Source of the DNA: Rhodopirellula sp. | Lineage (GTDB): Bacteria > Planctomycetota > Planctomycetia > Pirellulales > Pirellulaceae | DNA: 43,609 bases | Assembly (NCBI GenBank): GCA_002689655.1 | Contig: NZHC01000108.1 | Coordinates: forward strand, 51,713-95,321 | Reading direction: 5' to 3' | Shown here: piece by piece, positions 1-8,909 of the stretch | Layout: each line of letters begins with the position of its first letter | Numbering within the stretch: position 1 is the stretch's first letter | Program-made: the position numbers and the translations under genes | Notes under the pieces: generated by a model | What the model was told of the DNA's origin: nothing | Seen by the model: only the letters and a program-made list of their open reading frames with translations | Database searches by the model: none

Positions 1-177
1 CGTACAGATTTTCTCTGATTAACCTGTTTTCAGTAATTTCGCGATGTTTCGAGCGAAGCATGACTCCTCATCGCAGGCCATTTATTTAGCCACCTCGCGT
101 TAATGAGTTGCCGGTTTTTCGGTGGAATACCCACACAGCACTGCTGCGATCAGACCGGGACCGTTTAGAATACCTGC

Positions 178-1170
178 ATGACGAATACCCTCCAAGAACT
201 TGAGCCGATCGGCACTGATGATGGTCTGTCATCGACCATGCCGCCGCCGGCCGAGTCACAAAAACTTCCTCCCCCCGACGCTACTACGCCGCTTAAGGTG
301 CAGTGGCAATACGCCATTGTGCTCGCGTTGGTGCACGTTTTTGCTTTGCTGGCGTTCGTGGGGTGGTTCTTTACCTGGTCAGGGCTGTTTGTTGGCATTG
401 CGGGGCATTTCGTGTTTGGGATGCTCGGGATCACGATTGGCTACCATCGCTTGCTAACGCATCGTGGATTCACTTGTCCAGTTTGGCTGGAGAGGACGCT
501 AGCGATCTTGGGAATGTGCAACCTGCAAGACAGTCCAGCAAGGTGGGTTGCCATTCATCGAATGCATCATCAGCACAGTGACAAGCAGCCAGACCCGCAT
601 TCGCCGTTGGTAGGTTTTTTATGGGGGCATTGTGGGTGGGTGGTCTGCCGTCACCAAGAACTTGACACCACGCGGCACTATGAACGCTACGTACGAGACT
701 TGTTGCGTGATCCTTTCTACTTGCAGCTGGAACGGAGGCAAGGTTGGTTTTTTGTCTTCGTTGCTCATGCTGTTGTGATCAGTGCGGTCGGGGCGGCATT
801 CGGCTACCTTGTTAACGGTGGAGTCGCAAGCGAGGTAGGGCGGTATGCTGCAAGCTGGGCAGTCTGGGGTGTCGCCGTTCGTACCGTATTTGTCCTTCAT
901 GGAACGTGGTCAGTGAACTCTCTTGCCCACCTCTTCGGCTACCGGAACTATGAGACCCGCGATGAGAGCACCAACAATTGGCTTGTGGCCCTGATCAGCC
1001 ACGGGGAAGGATGGCACAACAACCATCACGCCGAGCCACGCAGTGCGGCTCATGGGCATCGCTGGTGGGAATACGACATGTCCTGGTGGATCATACGTTC
1101 GTGGGAGCTGGTGGGGCTCGCGAAGAATGTCGTGCGGCCCAAATGTATGCAAACACCACAGCCAAAGTGA
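178..1170 (+). CDS. Acyl-CoA / fatty-acid desaturase
   Basis: Membrane di-iron desaturase (330 aa) that probably introduces a double bond into acyl chains, helping to set membrane fluidity. All three histidine boxes of the delta-9 desaturase family are visible: HxxxxH at residues 90-95, HxxHH at 127-131 and HxxHH at 280-284. Hydrophobic stretches near residues 44-65, 70-90 and 190-215 are the expected membrane segments. The first 35 residues are proline-rich and not part of the family core, so the ATG start chosen is the first plausible one but a later start is possible. The gene stands alone and is convergent with the next gene. Family assignment is strong; the exact substrate (acyl-CoA, ACP or phospholipid) cannot be read from sequence. 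Confidence 0.93.
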   Translation: MTNTLQELEPIGTDDGLSSTMPPPAESQKLPPPDATTPLKVQWQYAIVLALVHVFALLAFVGWFFTWSGLFVGIAGHFVFGMLGITIGYHRLLTHRGFTCPVWLERTLAILGMCNLQDSPARWVAIHRMHHQHSDKQPDPHSPLVGFLWGHCGWVVCRHQELDTTRHYERYVRDLLRDPFYLQLERRQGWFFVFVAHAVVISAVGAAFGYLVNGGVASEVGRYAASWAVWGVAVRTVFVLHGTWSVNSLAHLFGYRNYETRDESTNNWLVALISHGEGWHNNHHAEPRSAAHGHRWWEYDMSWWIIRSWELVGLAKNVVRPKCMQTPQPK

Positions 1171-1221
1171 ACCTATCGGCGGTCGCAACGCTTGGTGTCG
1201 GGAGAAGCGTGACGAACTTGA

Positions 1222-1259
1222 GTAGCGTTTTCAATCGGAAGTACGTTCCAAGTCGCTAC
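1222..1259. terminator. Possible bidirectional terminator between convergent genes
   Basis: Nested inverted repeat: outer arms GTAGCG (1222-1227) and CGCTAC (1254-1259), inner arms GGAA (1237-1240) and TTCC (1246-1249). It lies in the 207-bp gap between the desaturase and the convergent sugar-nucleotide gene. There is no clear T-run, so it is weak as an intrinsic terminator. Confidence 0.25.
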
Positions 1260-1377
1260 GCGATCGAATGCGTGAGATGCGTCGCACCCTCCGGTGCCCC
1301 TTGGTGGGCGATCAGCTTTGATAACACTTAGATCGTTCTTGATCAAGGATTTCGATGCGTCGCAAGGCGGTAGGTAA

Positions 1378-2349
1378 CTAGCTGTAGTTGGGCGTAGGCG
1401 GTCGGTAGTCCTGCAGCTTGATACCCTGAAACCAATCAAGAGTGTGCTGCAATCCTTCTGCCAATGCGATCTTGGGTTCCCATCCAAGTTGGGCCTTGGC
1501 CAAGGAGATGTCAGGGCGTCTGCGGGTCGGGTCATCCGAAGGGAGTGGTTTGTGAATTAAGCGGCTGGATGATCCAGAGAGTTCGATGATTTTTTCGGCC
1601 AGCTCGAGGATGGTGAATTCGGTTGGGTTCCCGATGTTCACTGGTCCGACAAAGTTTGTCTCGTTATTCATCATTGCAATGATCGCATCTACTAGGTCAT
1701 TGCGATAACAGAACGATCTTGTCTGGCTTCCATCGCCAAAAATCGTGATGTCTTCATTGTTAAGTGCTTGGCGAATGAAGTTGGAAACGACGCGACCATC
1801 GTAGGGGTGCATTCGCGGTCCGTACGTGTTGAAAATTCGTACGATTCTGACGTCCACGTTGTTGCTACGGTGGTAATCCATGAACAACGTTTCTGCGACG
1901 CGCTTCCCTTCGTCGTAGCACGCTCTGATACCAATCGGATTAACGCTCCCGCGGTAACTTTCAACTTGTGGATGCACCTCGGGGTCACCATAGACTTCAC
2001 TTGTGCTCGCCTGCAGAATTCTTGCCCCACACCGTTTGGCAACTCCCAGCATGTTGATAGATCCCAGAACACTGGTCTTGATGGTCTTGATCGGGTTGTA
2101 CTGGTAGTGTCCGGGGGCCGCGGGGCAGGCCATGTTGTAGATCTGATCAACCTCGAGAAAAATCGGTAACGTAATGTCATGCCGAAGGATTTCGAAGTTT
2201 GGTTCTCCTAGCAAGTGTTGGATATTTGTTTTTTGGCTAGTGAAAAAATTGTCCAAGCAGATAACATCGTGACCCTCGGTAACCAAACGCTCGCAGAGGT
2301 GGGAACCAAGGAAGCCGGCACCACCGGTAATAAGGATGCGGTGAATCAT
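1378..2349 (-). CDS. UDP-glucuronic acid decarboxylase (UDP-xylose synthase), extended SDR
   Basis: Probable cytoplasmic NAD-dependent enzyme converting UDP-glucuronate to UDP-xylose for cell-surface polysaccharides. The 323-residue protein has the Rossmann motif GGAGFLGSH at residues 9-17, a STSEVYGDP segment at about 116-124 and the catalytic YxxxK pair at Y145/K149. Length and the motifs NTYGPRM and [11 protein letters not shown] match the short bacterial UXS group, which lacks the membrane anchor of animal enzymes. It is the last of three same-strand genes, 71 bp after panC. Related extended SDRs (dTDP-glucose dehydratase, UDP-glucose epimerase) are alternatives but fit the motifs less well. 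Confidence 0.88.
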   Translation of the reverse strand: MIHRILITGGAGFLGSHLCERLVTEGHDVICLDNFFTSQKTNIQHLLGEPNFEILRHDITLPIFLEVDQIYNMACPAAPGHYQYNPIKTIKTSVLGSINMLGVAKRCGARILQASTSEVYGDPEVHPQVESYRGSVNPIGIRACYDEGKRVAETLFMDYHRSNNVDVRIVRIFNTYGPRMHPYDGRVVSNFIRQALNNEDITIFGDGSQTRSFCYRNDLVDAIIAMMNNETNFVGPVNIGNPTEFTILELAEKIIELSGSSSRLIHKPLPSDDPTRRRPDISLAKAQLGWEPKIALAEGLQHTLDWFQGIKLQDYRPPTPNYS

Positions 2350-2420
2350 CAGCGTCTCTTTCGAGTTTGGGAGAAAGGGGTGTGGCGGTGTCGCCGCTCA
2401 TTTTCCGTCGGCAGTAATTC

Positions 2421-3320
2421 TCAGTCGCCCCTAGGTCCCAATTCCCGGTTATCGATCAACCGCGTCGTCCCAATCATGCCAGCGATCAGGGCGACGGCGG
2501 GGCGGTCAATTGATGACAATGGAGTGAGGTCGTGGCTAGAGACAATACTTGCATACTGGAGTGTGTCGAGACGGTGCAGGTCTGAAATATTCACGTTGGT
2601 TGAAGTTGCTCCGTCTACATTTTCGCCAAGCAACATCCGACGCATGTTTTCCTGCAGGATATCTGTTTGGGTTTCGCCAGCTTGGTACGCCGTTTCGACG
2701 TATTGCAGAGTTTTTGAGAGCAACAGTGCGCGAGGCCGTTGGTCGACCGTTAGGTAGCGATTGCGACTGCTCATCGCAAGGCCATCGCCTTCTCGAACCG
2801 TTTCGCATCCTATGATTTTTGTTCCCACGTCAAGATCCCGCGCCATGGCCTCGATGACTCGCCATTGCTGGTAATCTTTCTTTCCGAAATATGCATGTGA
2901 TGCCGGCACGGCATTGAGCAGTTTTAAGACAACCGTGACTACTCCGCGAAAATGACCCGGGCGATAGGTGCCTTCCAGAGTTTCACTGATGCGGGGTGGT
3001 TCAACGGTAGTGCTGAAACCGTACGGATACATGTTTTCCGTTGTGGGAACAAACACAGCAGAAACGCCAGCGGACCGGAGTTCTGCGAGGTCAGCATCTA
3101 GCGAGCGTGGGTATTTGGCTAAATCTTCATGAGGGCCGAACTGAGTCGGATTCACAAAGATACTTGCGACGACGGCATCACAGGACCGAGCAGACTCTAC
3201 TAGCGATAAGTGACCCTCATGGAGTGCGCCCATGGTGGGTACGAAGCCGATGGTGCGGCCCTGCGACCTTAAGGTATTGACAAAGGCCCTCGCTGCTTCA
3301 GGTGAATGAAAGACTTCCAT
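2421..3320 (-). CDS. panC: Pantoate--beta-alanine ligase (pantothenate synthetase)
   Basis: ATP-dependent condensation of pantoate and beta-alanine, the last step of pantothenate (vitamin B5) synthesis. The protein opens with FVPTMGALHEGHLSL, carrying the HIGH-like HEGH at residues 34-37, and has GKKDYQQ and the KMSKS-like MSSRNRYL further on; its 299 residues fit the family. The frame stays open upstream to 3443, but that extension would overlap the DUF151 gene and is not PanC-like. I therefore chose the ATG at 3318-3320, which leaves a 16-bp gap after the upstream gene and suggests co-transcription. No other pantothenate gene is in the window. Confidence 0.95.
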   Translation of the reverse strand: MEVFHSPEAARAFVNTLRSQGRTIGFVPTMGALHEGHLSLVESARSCDAVVASIFVNPTQFGPHEDLAKYPRSLDADLAELRSAGVSAVFVPTTENMYPYGFSTTVEPPRISETLEGTYRPGHFRGVVTVVLKLLNAVPASHAYFGKKDYQQWRVIEAMARDLDVGTKIIGCETVREGDGLAMSSRNRYLTVDQRPRALLLSKTLQYVETAYQAGETQTDILQENMRRMLLGENVDGATSTNVNISDLHRLDTLQYASIVSSHDLTPLSSIDRPAVALIAGMIGTTRLIDNRELGPRGD

Positions 3321-3336
3321 GGCGGTTTCGCTGGGA

Positions 3337-3750
3337 TTATGTTGCCGAGGTAGCTTCTTCGAGCACATGTTCGCTGACGTAAATTGGCAGCGGTGGGGAG
3401 AAGGTGACAGCGACAGCAATCGCGTCACTCGGACGCGAGTCAATCTCGATCACTTCACCGTCTTCTTTCACGAGACGCAGCTGGGCGAAGTAAGTGCTCT
3501 TGTCAAGCTCATTGATTACAACGCACTCGACTTTCGCACCCAGTGCATTGGCCACAGTCACAACCAGGTCGTGAGTCAACGGGCGTGGCGGAACGTAACC
3601 ATCTTTCACACGGCGGTCAATGTTCGTGGCTTCGAAGATACCAATCAGTATGGGGAATTCCCGATCGCCTTCTACTTCTTGAAGATAGATGACCTGATTC
3701 TCTGTCAGCTCAGAAATAATGATCCGGGCTAGTTGCATCTTTACGGGCAT
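3337..3750 (-). CDS. DUF151 / bifunctional nuclease family protein
   Basis: Small cytosolic protein of the DUF151 family, whose plant and bacterial members are reported to have DNase/RNase activity. The core reads QLARIIISEL, then a block REFPILIGIFEA, then RPLTHDLV, and near the C-terminus IDSRPSDAIAVAV, all family hallmarks. I prefer the ATG at 3748-3750 (138 aa) because conserved sequence begins just there; an ATG at 3808-3810 would add 20 poorly conserved residues. It lies directly upstream of panC and was probably transcribed with it. The cellular role in planctomycetes is unknown. Confidence 0.85.
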   Translation of the reverse strand: MPVKMQLARIIISELTENQVIYLQEVEGDREFPILIGIFEATNIDRRVKDGYVPPRPLTHDLVVTVANALGAKVECVVINELDKSTYFAQLRLVKEDGEVIEIDSRPSDAIAVAVTFSPPLPIYVSEHVLEEATSAT

Positions 3751-3869
3751 GAGATCGTTTGCAGTCTGAGAGTGATTCGATTTGAATGGGCTGAATGCGG
3801 CGAGCATCATCGCTCGGACAGCAACTGGATTATACCGTTTTTAAGCAAGTTGATAGTGGCGTGCACGAT

Positions 3870-3920
3870 TGAAACTGCTTCAATACTGAAACTGCACTAA
3901 AGCTGAAACTGCACCAAACC
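3870..3920. repeat. 17-bp tandem repeat, three imperfect copies
   Basis: Three units begin with TGAAACTGC at 3870, 3887 and 3904, exactly 17 bp apart; the second halves diverge. The array lies in the 430-bp gap between DUF151 and glgB, where I see no convincing gene. Confidence 0.8.
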
Positions 3921-3950
3921 CGGGCCGAGAAATCTTCGGCAGGCTTCAAC

Positions 3951-3965
3951 AGCAGCCAAGCTGCT
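3951..3965 (-). terminator. Small hairpin downstream of glgB
   Basis: AGCAGC-CAA-GCTGCT is a perfect 6-bp inverted repeat about 220 nt beyond the glgB stop codon. It has no good U-tract on the minus strand. It could be a weak terminator or a chance hairpin. Confidence 0.2.
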
Positions 3966-4183
3966 ACAAGAACCCCTCTCATCAGACAGTGTTGTTTGTG
4001 ATGGTTGGAATCAGGGACATGAAATGCCCAAACGGTGCTGCTCGTCGCATGAAGTTGCCGTCTCTCAGGTTCCAAGGAACAGGGTCTTGCAAGAGGCATG
4101 GGGGGGAAGGCGGGCAAGATTGGGAGGAATGGGCTGCGGGGGTGAGTTGAACCATCCAACCCATCTGCAAACTGTGGTTCCCA

Positions 4184-6436
4184 TTAAGGCTCGAAACGGA
4201 AAATGGTGGTCGCGAGTGGTGGCAGGTTAACCAGAATACTGTGGGGCCGCTCGTGGTGACCTCGTCCCGTCGTTTCTCGGCCAGGAAAATTTCCGATGTT
4301 GGTTCCGCCATAACTGGTGCTGTCGCTATTGAAAATTTCTTTCCAAAAGCCGCCGTGCGGTACGCCCACTTCATAGTCGTAGCGAACCACGGGGGTCATG
4401 TTGGCACAGACAAGTAGGGGCGGCGTCCCGTCAGTCCCTTTTCGGAGGTAGGCAAGGACACTATCTCGGGCATTTAGGCAGTCGACCCATTCAAAGCCAT
4501 CATCGGAGAAGTCAAGTTGGTGGAGTGCAGGATTTTCAACCACGATCCGATTGAGGTCGGCAACCATTTGCTGTACGCCCCTGTGATTTTCAAAATCGAG
4601 GAGTTCCCATTGCGGTCCCTCATCGTGGTTCCATTCATTCCACTGTCCGAATTCGCCACCCATGAACAGCAATTTTTTGCCCGGATGGGTCCACATGTAA
4701 GAATAGAGCAGACGCAGGTTGGCGAATTTTTGCCACAGGTCGCCAGGCATCTGACTTAGCATCGCGCCTTTTCCGTGGACGACTTCATCGTGCGAAAGTG
4801 GCAGCATGAAATTCTCGGTGAAAGCATAAATCAAACTGAATGTTAAATCGCTTTGATGATGACTGCGGTGGACTGGCTCCTTATGAAAATAATCCAAGGT
4901 GTCGTTCATCCAGCCCATGTTCCATTTGCAGGTGAATCCGAGCCCGCCATCTTCCGTGGGACGCGATACGCCGGGCCATGCGGTTGATTCTTCGGCTGCT
5001 GTCACCACCCCCGGATACTTGTCGTGGACCGCTTCATTGAATTCTCGCAAAAACTCAATTGCTTCAAGATTCTCTCGTCCGCCGTTTCGGTTGGGAATCC
5101 ATTGATCGTGTTCGCGACTGTAGTCGAGGTACAACATCGATGCCACGGCATCAACACGCAGCCCATCGACGTGATACTTATCTAACCAGAACAGGGCGTT
5201 TGCGATCAGGAAGTTACGGACTTCGTTGCGTCCATAATTGAAGATGAGTGTGCCCCAGTCAGGATGTTCGCCCTGGCGCACATCGGCATGCTCGTAAAGG
5301 GCAGAACCATCAAATTTCGCAAGTCCATGGGTGTCTTTGGGGAAGTGGGCCGGTACCCAATCGACAATCACACCGATTCCATGCTGGTGCAGATAGTCTA
5401 CAAAGAACATGAAGTCTTCCGGACTTCCATGGCGAGATGTGGGGGCAAAGTAGCCGACAGTCTGATAACCCCAGGAGCCAGTGAATGGATGCTCCGTAAT
5501 TGGCATCAGTTCCACATGTGTGAAATGCATGCGGTGACAGTAATCGACCAGCCTTTTTGCAAGATCCCGATAGTCCAGCCATCCGTGGGTGCGACCGGGG
5601 CCTTTCTGCCAACTGCCCAGGTGAACTTCATAAATATTCATGGGAGCATGCCGCGGATCGCCGTCACGTCGCTTGGACATCCAGACGCTATCGTCCCATT
5701 GATAGGTGTGGAGATCAGACACGATTGAGGCCGTCAGCGGCGGTAATTCGGCAGCAAATCCGAGCGGATCACTTTTGTCTAGCCATTCGTCGTTCAGATT
5801 CAGAATACGGTATTTGTACTTGTCGCCCACCTTCGCGTCAGGGATGTACAGTTCCCATATTCCCAAATGGTCAAGTGATTTTGCAGTATGTTCACGGCCG
5901 TCCCAATTGTTGAAATCGCCGACTACTTGAACGCATTTTGCATTGGGAGCCCAAACAGAAAAATTGACTCCAGTTGAATCGTCGATGGTGCGAGGCTGGG
6001 CACCCAAGCGTTCATAAAGTCGGTGATGGCGCCCTTCGCCGATCAGGTGCCGGTCGAGGTCACTGAAGATGGACGGTGCGGCATACGGATCTTGCATGTC
6101 GATAATCTCGCCAGTCTTGTCTGTCATCTGGATGCGGTATCGGGATGTGCTTGTTTTCCCATGCGCGACATCTTGATCTGCCTGAGGCTTCTCGTCGACC
6201 TCCCCGTGGCAGATCGCTTCAAAAAAACCTGCCGGATGGAGTTTTCGCATGGGACGCCGTAGGCCGTTTTGGCGATCAATGATCCAAGCAGCTTTCGCCT
6301 GAGGCAGGTAAGTTCGCACTGCAATCGCAGACTCCCCAAGATAGTCCACTGGGTGCGGACCTAGCACACTCGAGGGGTTTTCGTGGGTACCGTCAATCAG
6401 CTGGCCGATGCTGTTCAGGGAGACTTGAGTGTGCAT
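4184..6436 (-). CDS. glgB: 1,4-alpha-glucan (glycogen) branching enzyme
   Basis: Cytoplasmic GH13 enzyme that forms alpha-1,6 branches in glycogen. The 750-residue length is typical of long bacterial GlgB with an N-terminal N1 domain. A CBM48 domain (GVNFSVWAPNAKCVQVVGDFN) occupies roughly residues 150-250 and the TIM barrel about 270-640. Catalytic signatures are present: DGLRVDAVASM with the nucleophile Asp near 429, TAAEESTAWP with the acid/base Glu near 482, and LPLSHDEVVHGKG. A C-terminal beta domain follows. The ATG start gives MHTQVSLNSIGQLIDGTHEN, consistent with the family. No other glg gene is in the window. The upstream RNase H-like gene is 82 bp away on the same strand. Confidence 0.97.
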   Translation of the reverse strand: MHTQVSLNSIGQLIDGTHENPSSVLGPHPVDYLGESAIAVRTYLPQAKAAWIIDRQNGLRRPMRKLHPAGFFEAICHGEVDEKPQADQDVAHGKTSTSRYRIQMTDKTGEIIDMQDPYAAPSIFSDLDRHLIGEGRHHRLYERLGAQPRTIDDSTGVNFSVWAPNAKCVQVVGDFNNWDGREHTAKSLDHLGIWELYIPDAKVGDKYKYRILNLNDEWLDKSDPLGFAAELPPLTASIVSDLHTYQWDDSVWMSKRRDGDPRHAPMNIYEVHLGSWQKGPGRTHGWLDYRDLAKRLVDYCHRMHFTHVELMPITEHPFTGSWGYQTVGYFAPTSRHGSPEDFMFFVDYLHQHGIGVIVDWVPAHFPKDTHGLAKFDGSALYEHADVRQGEHPDWGTLIFNYGRNEVRNFLIANALFWLDKYHVDGLRVDAVASMLYLDYSREHDQWIPNRNGGRENLEAIEFLREFNEAVHDKYPGVVTAAEESTAWPGVSRPTEDGGLGFTCKWNMGWMNDTLDYFHKEPVHRSHHQSDLTFSLIYAFTENFMLPLSHDEVVHGKGAMLSQMPGDLWQKFANLRLLYSYMWTHPGKKLLFMGGEFGQWNEWNHDEGPQWELLDFENHRGVQQMVADLNRIVVENPALHQLDFSDDGFEWVDCLNARDSVLAYLRKGTDGTPPLLVCANMTPVVRYDYEVGVPHGGFWKEIFNSDSTSYGGTNIGNFPGRETTGRGHHERPHSILVNLPPLATTIFRFEP

Positions 6437-6518
6437 TTGTGATCCGCTAAGGCGGCGTCAGGGAAAATGAAACGGGTTAGCGAATGGGCTGGTCGAGGAT
6501 CAGTAGTATTGCGTTGAC

Positions 6519-7181
6519 TCAGCTCGACTCGATCAAATCCTTTGCGGTGAAGCGTCGCCGCGATTCCTGAACGCCATCGGTTGCATTGCCACGAAGCAGC
6601 CAACGACGCAACTGATCGGTGGGACCATTGCCCCCTTGGGGACTACCCGGGCCGCGGTGCGGCGAATGGACACGGATATTTGCAATGTTCTGTTTTTGTT
6701 CAGCCGTTGGTGTCATAGGTGAGGTCCCGACGCTGACCAGCCGAGATGAAACCAAGCATGCTTCAACTCGATGGATGAATAACGCACGATCAACCCGTCG
6801 CCACAAATCAGCATGCTGCACATCAATCCGACGCCCAAAATGCTCCCAAACAAAATTATTCTCTCGCCAGCGGGGTAACGAATCAGAAAGGGAACGCACC
6901 AAGTAACGGTTATGGCTGAGCAGCGTTACCGAGGACGGGCCATCGATCGATTCAAGTCCACGCACTGCTGCCAGCAAAGTCAGGCGGTTCAAGTCACCCA
7001 GATCGGAATCGCCTGCATCAAAGACCGGTTGGCCATCGGATGATTCCAGTGAGAAACGCCACGTCCCTTCACTTAAGGATGAAGCGGTAGCCTCACAGAC
7101 CAGTAGATAGTCAGAGCAGTTTTCGGCGTCATGGACGGTGCTAATGCGTCCATTCGCCACCGCGGATGGTGTATTCAACAT
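6519..7181 (-). CDS. RNase HI-like protein, probably catalytically dead
   Basis: About 220 residues resembling the RNase HI fold. Recognisable segments are a beta-hairpin WRFSLESSDG, NRLTLLAAVRGLE (compare NNRMELMAAIVALE in E. coli), LLSHNRYLVRSL (compare STDSQYVRQGI), a Trp-rich helix and ADLWRRVDRAL (compare VDLWQRLDAAL). The acids that bind magnesium in true RNase HI are replaced: the first strand lacks the DGS motif, the helix Glu is Thr, the second Asp is His, and the final H/D pair is not seen. A GTG directly precedes the chosen ATG, so the start is uncertain by one codon. The last 60 residues look disordered. Function is unknown; a nucleic-acid-binding or protein-interaction role is inference. 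Confidence 0.7.
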   Translation of the reverse strand: MLNTPSAVANGRISTVHDAENCSDYLLVCEATASSLSEGTWRFSLESSDGQPVFDAGDSDLGDLNRLTLLAAVRGLESIDGPSSVTLLSHNRYLVRSLSDSLPRWRENNFVWEHFGRRIDVQHADLWRRVDRALFIHRVEACLVSSRLVSVGTSPMTPTAEQKQNIANIRVHSPHRGPGSPQGGNGPTDQLRRWLLRGNATDGVQESRRRFTAKDLIESS

Positions 7182-7184
7182 CAC

Positions 7185-7724
7185 AGGAAAGGTTTTCCAA
7201 CAGGATGGGGCAAGGTGTCGTCAAGTAAAGCCGTTTCTCGACTGACACGCGGCAGGGAGGTGCGATCCATCAGGGGGCAGCGGCGACCATCGCTATAACG
7301 CAGGTGTAGTCTCCGCCTGATGGGGATATCGGTAAATGCTATGTGTTCCCCACACTGTTGCTAATCAAAAAGGTCGACCAATTCTCACAGAAGACCTTAG
7401 GAAACGCAGATTCCGTATGATCGGAAAAGCCAAGCAGATCAGGCCTCGCTGGTGAACCGCATTGTGTTGCTATCCAGAGAGCCAGCGAACCATCAGTACA
7501 GTTACACAACCAAAGTCACGCTCAGCAGGGTGTGACTCACCATCTGACGACTCAAAGATTCGAAGTGAGGTGCTGCGGATGGGTTGCAGCTGTCGTAGCG
7601 ATTTTGACAAGCGGGTGACTGCGTAGGGGCCTGTTATCAAAGGTAGAGTGATCCGAATAAGCTCGCGCCGAAGGGGGCACGTAACGCCGCACGCATCGCA
7701 CAGCTTGGGAAGACATCGTTAACG
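7185..7724. other. 540-bp intergenic region with inverted repeats
   Basis: No convincing gene. The strongest structure is CCATCAGG (7267-7274) pairing with CCTGATGG (7316-7323); inside the 41-nt loop, read on the minus strand, GCGG and CCGC can extend the stem. A second inverted repeat is TCGCTGG (7446-7452) with CCAGCGA (7482-7488). Both would lie in the 5' leader of the RNase H-like gene or the 3' trailer of the LarA-like gene, which share a strand. I could not match it to a known riboswitch, tmRNA, SRP RNA or RNase P RNA. Confidence 0.4.
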
Positions 7725-8909
7725 CTACACGGGTGTGTCCAGCCAGTCGTAGGTTGCTCCGCAGAGGCTTGCCGCTCGGATGATGCTGCATTTGGCGAAG
7801 GAGCGTGTCAGGTTGCTGAGTTCCTCGCCTGATTGAATTTTGCCAATGCCAAGGGCTTCCGTTTCTTCTGCTGGTAGGTCACTGTGCAATAGAATCCGAT
7901 ACTCTTGAACCAGGTTTCGCAGCGTGCACGCAGGGGGGAGCGTTGGGTCCCAGGCTGGAAGCTCGTCTGTACCCAGTGTATCGGAATGCCCGCCGATCTC
8001 AGTTGTGTTTTCATAGATGCTCAGGAGACAGCCGGTAGGAGCATCCGAAAGCTTCGTCCACAACACGATGGTGCCCCCCAGATCAGTACGCCGGGAGGCT
8101 GCTGCGGCTGCCCGTGCTACGTTCTGCCAAGTTTGTTGCTGTTGGTCGCCGTCCAGCGAGGCAACGACCAGCGATGTCGGTGAATTGCTCGCCGGAACGT
8201 GACGGGCTTCTTGGAGGCTTTTGCGAATCCCGATAGCTGTTCCGGCGTTGATATCGGCCGCTTCTCCCGAATTGCTTGAGGTCACGCTCAGTATCAACTG
8301 AGCACCTAGTAGCATGGCCGGCTCGTTCGGGTCAGAGGAATCTGCACTTGCTTGTGACGGGGGACCCAAGCATCGAAGGCGAGATGCAGAATCTGAGAAC
8401 GTTGGGAAAAATCCATGCAAATCACTTCGGCAGTCCAAGTCACCACAACGCCCGGATGTGATTGGTAAAACAAAGTCTGCATCGACCAGTAACCGGTTCA
8501 GGTAGATAGGATGCGCCGCAACATCTGGGCCGAGGAATCTTAGTGCCTCACGATTCGAGGGCTGGTGGATTTCTACTGCACCAGCTTCGCCGACGACTTC
8601 TGTAATCGCTTGCATCGTCGAAGGAACCGCCTCATCGCTGACCACGACGCTGATACTGTCCGCGTCGCTTTGCTGAAGTAGTTGAATGACCGCTGAAAGA
8701 ATCCGTAGCACTTGGGGCGTATTTGGATCGACTGCTACGGCAACGGTGTCACCTGGCACGATCGCCGCGGTCATTGCTGGATAATCGACAGGGGCACGCA
8801 GCGCCGAGAGAGTTGCTTCAAACGGATCCGCGCAGGGGCCTGACTTAACAGGACTATGCGATGAGCTGTCTGCGGAGGCGATTTCAGATAGGTGCGACTC
8901 AAAATTCAT
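7725..8909 (-). CDS. LarA-like (DUF2088) protein, divergent
   Basis: The 394-residue protein resembles the lactate racemase LarA family. Its order of elements fits: PGDTVAVAVDPNTPQVLRIL, then SISVVVSDEA, then PIYLNRLLVDADFVLPIT, then a LHGFFPTFSD segment where LarA has the HYFAGFSGGRK-type motif. The Lys that covalently holds the nickel-pincer cofactor in LarA is absent (the GGRK becomes SDSAS), as are the THRP and RPTP motifs. It may therefore be a non-nickel relative or act on another substrate. No larB, larC or larE is nearby. The ATG start at 8909 has an unconserved Ser-rich leader of about 25 residues. Family placement is moderate; function unknown. Confidence 0.65.
   Translation of the reverse strand: MNFESHLSEIASADSSSHSPVKSGPCADPFEATLSALRAPVDYPAMTAAIVPGDTVAVAVDPNTPQVLRILSAVIQLLQQSDADSISVVVSDEAVPSTMQAITEVVGEAGAVEIHQPSNREALRFLGPDVAAHPIYLNRLLVDADFVLPITSGRCGDLDCRSDLHGFFPTFSDSASRLRCLGPPSQASADSSDPNEPAMLLGAQLILSVTSSNSGEAADINAGTAIGIRKSLQEARHVPASNSPTSLVVASLDGDQQQQTWQNVARAAAAASRRTDLGGTIVLWTKLSDAPTGCLLSIYENTTEIGGHSDTLGTDELPAWDPTLPPACTLRNLVQEYRILLHSDLPAEETEALGIGKIQSGEELSNLTRSFAKCSIIRAASLCGATYDWLDTPV

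Noticed and set aside
3321-3443. N-terminal extension of panC
   Set aside because: It would overlap the DUF151 gene and the residues are not PanC-like; the ATG at 3320 begins at the conserved region.
7552-7791. Open frame of 79 codons on the minus strand
   Set aside because: It overlaps the end of the LarA-like gene in another frame and the protein is low-complexity and unrecognisable.
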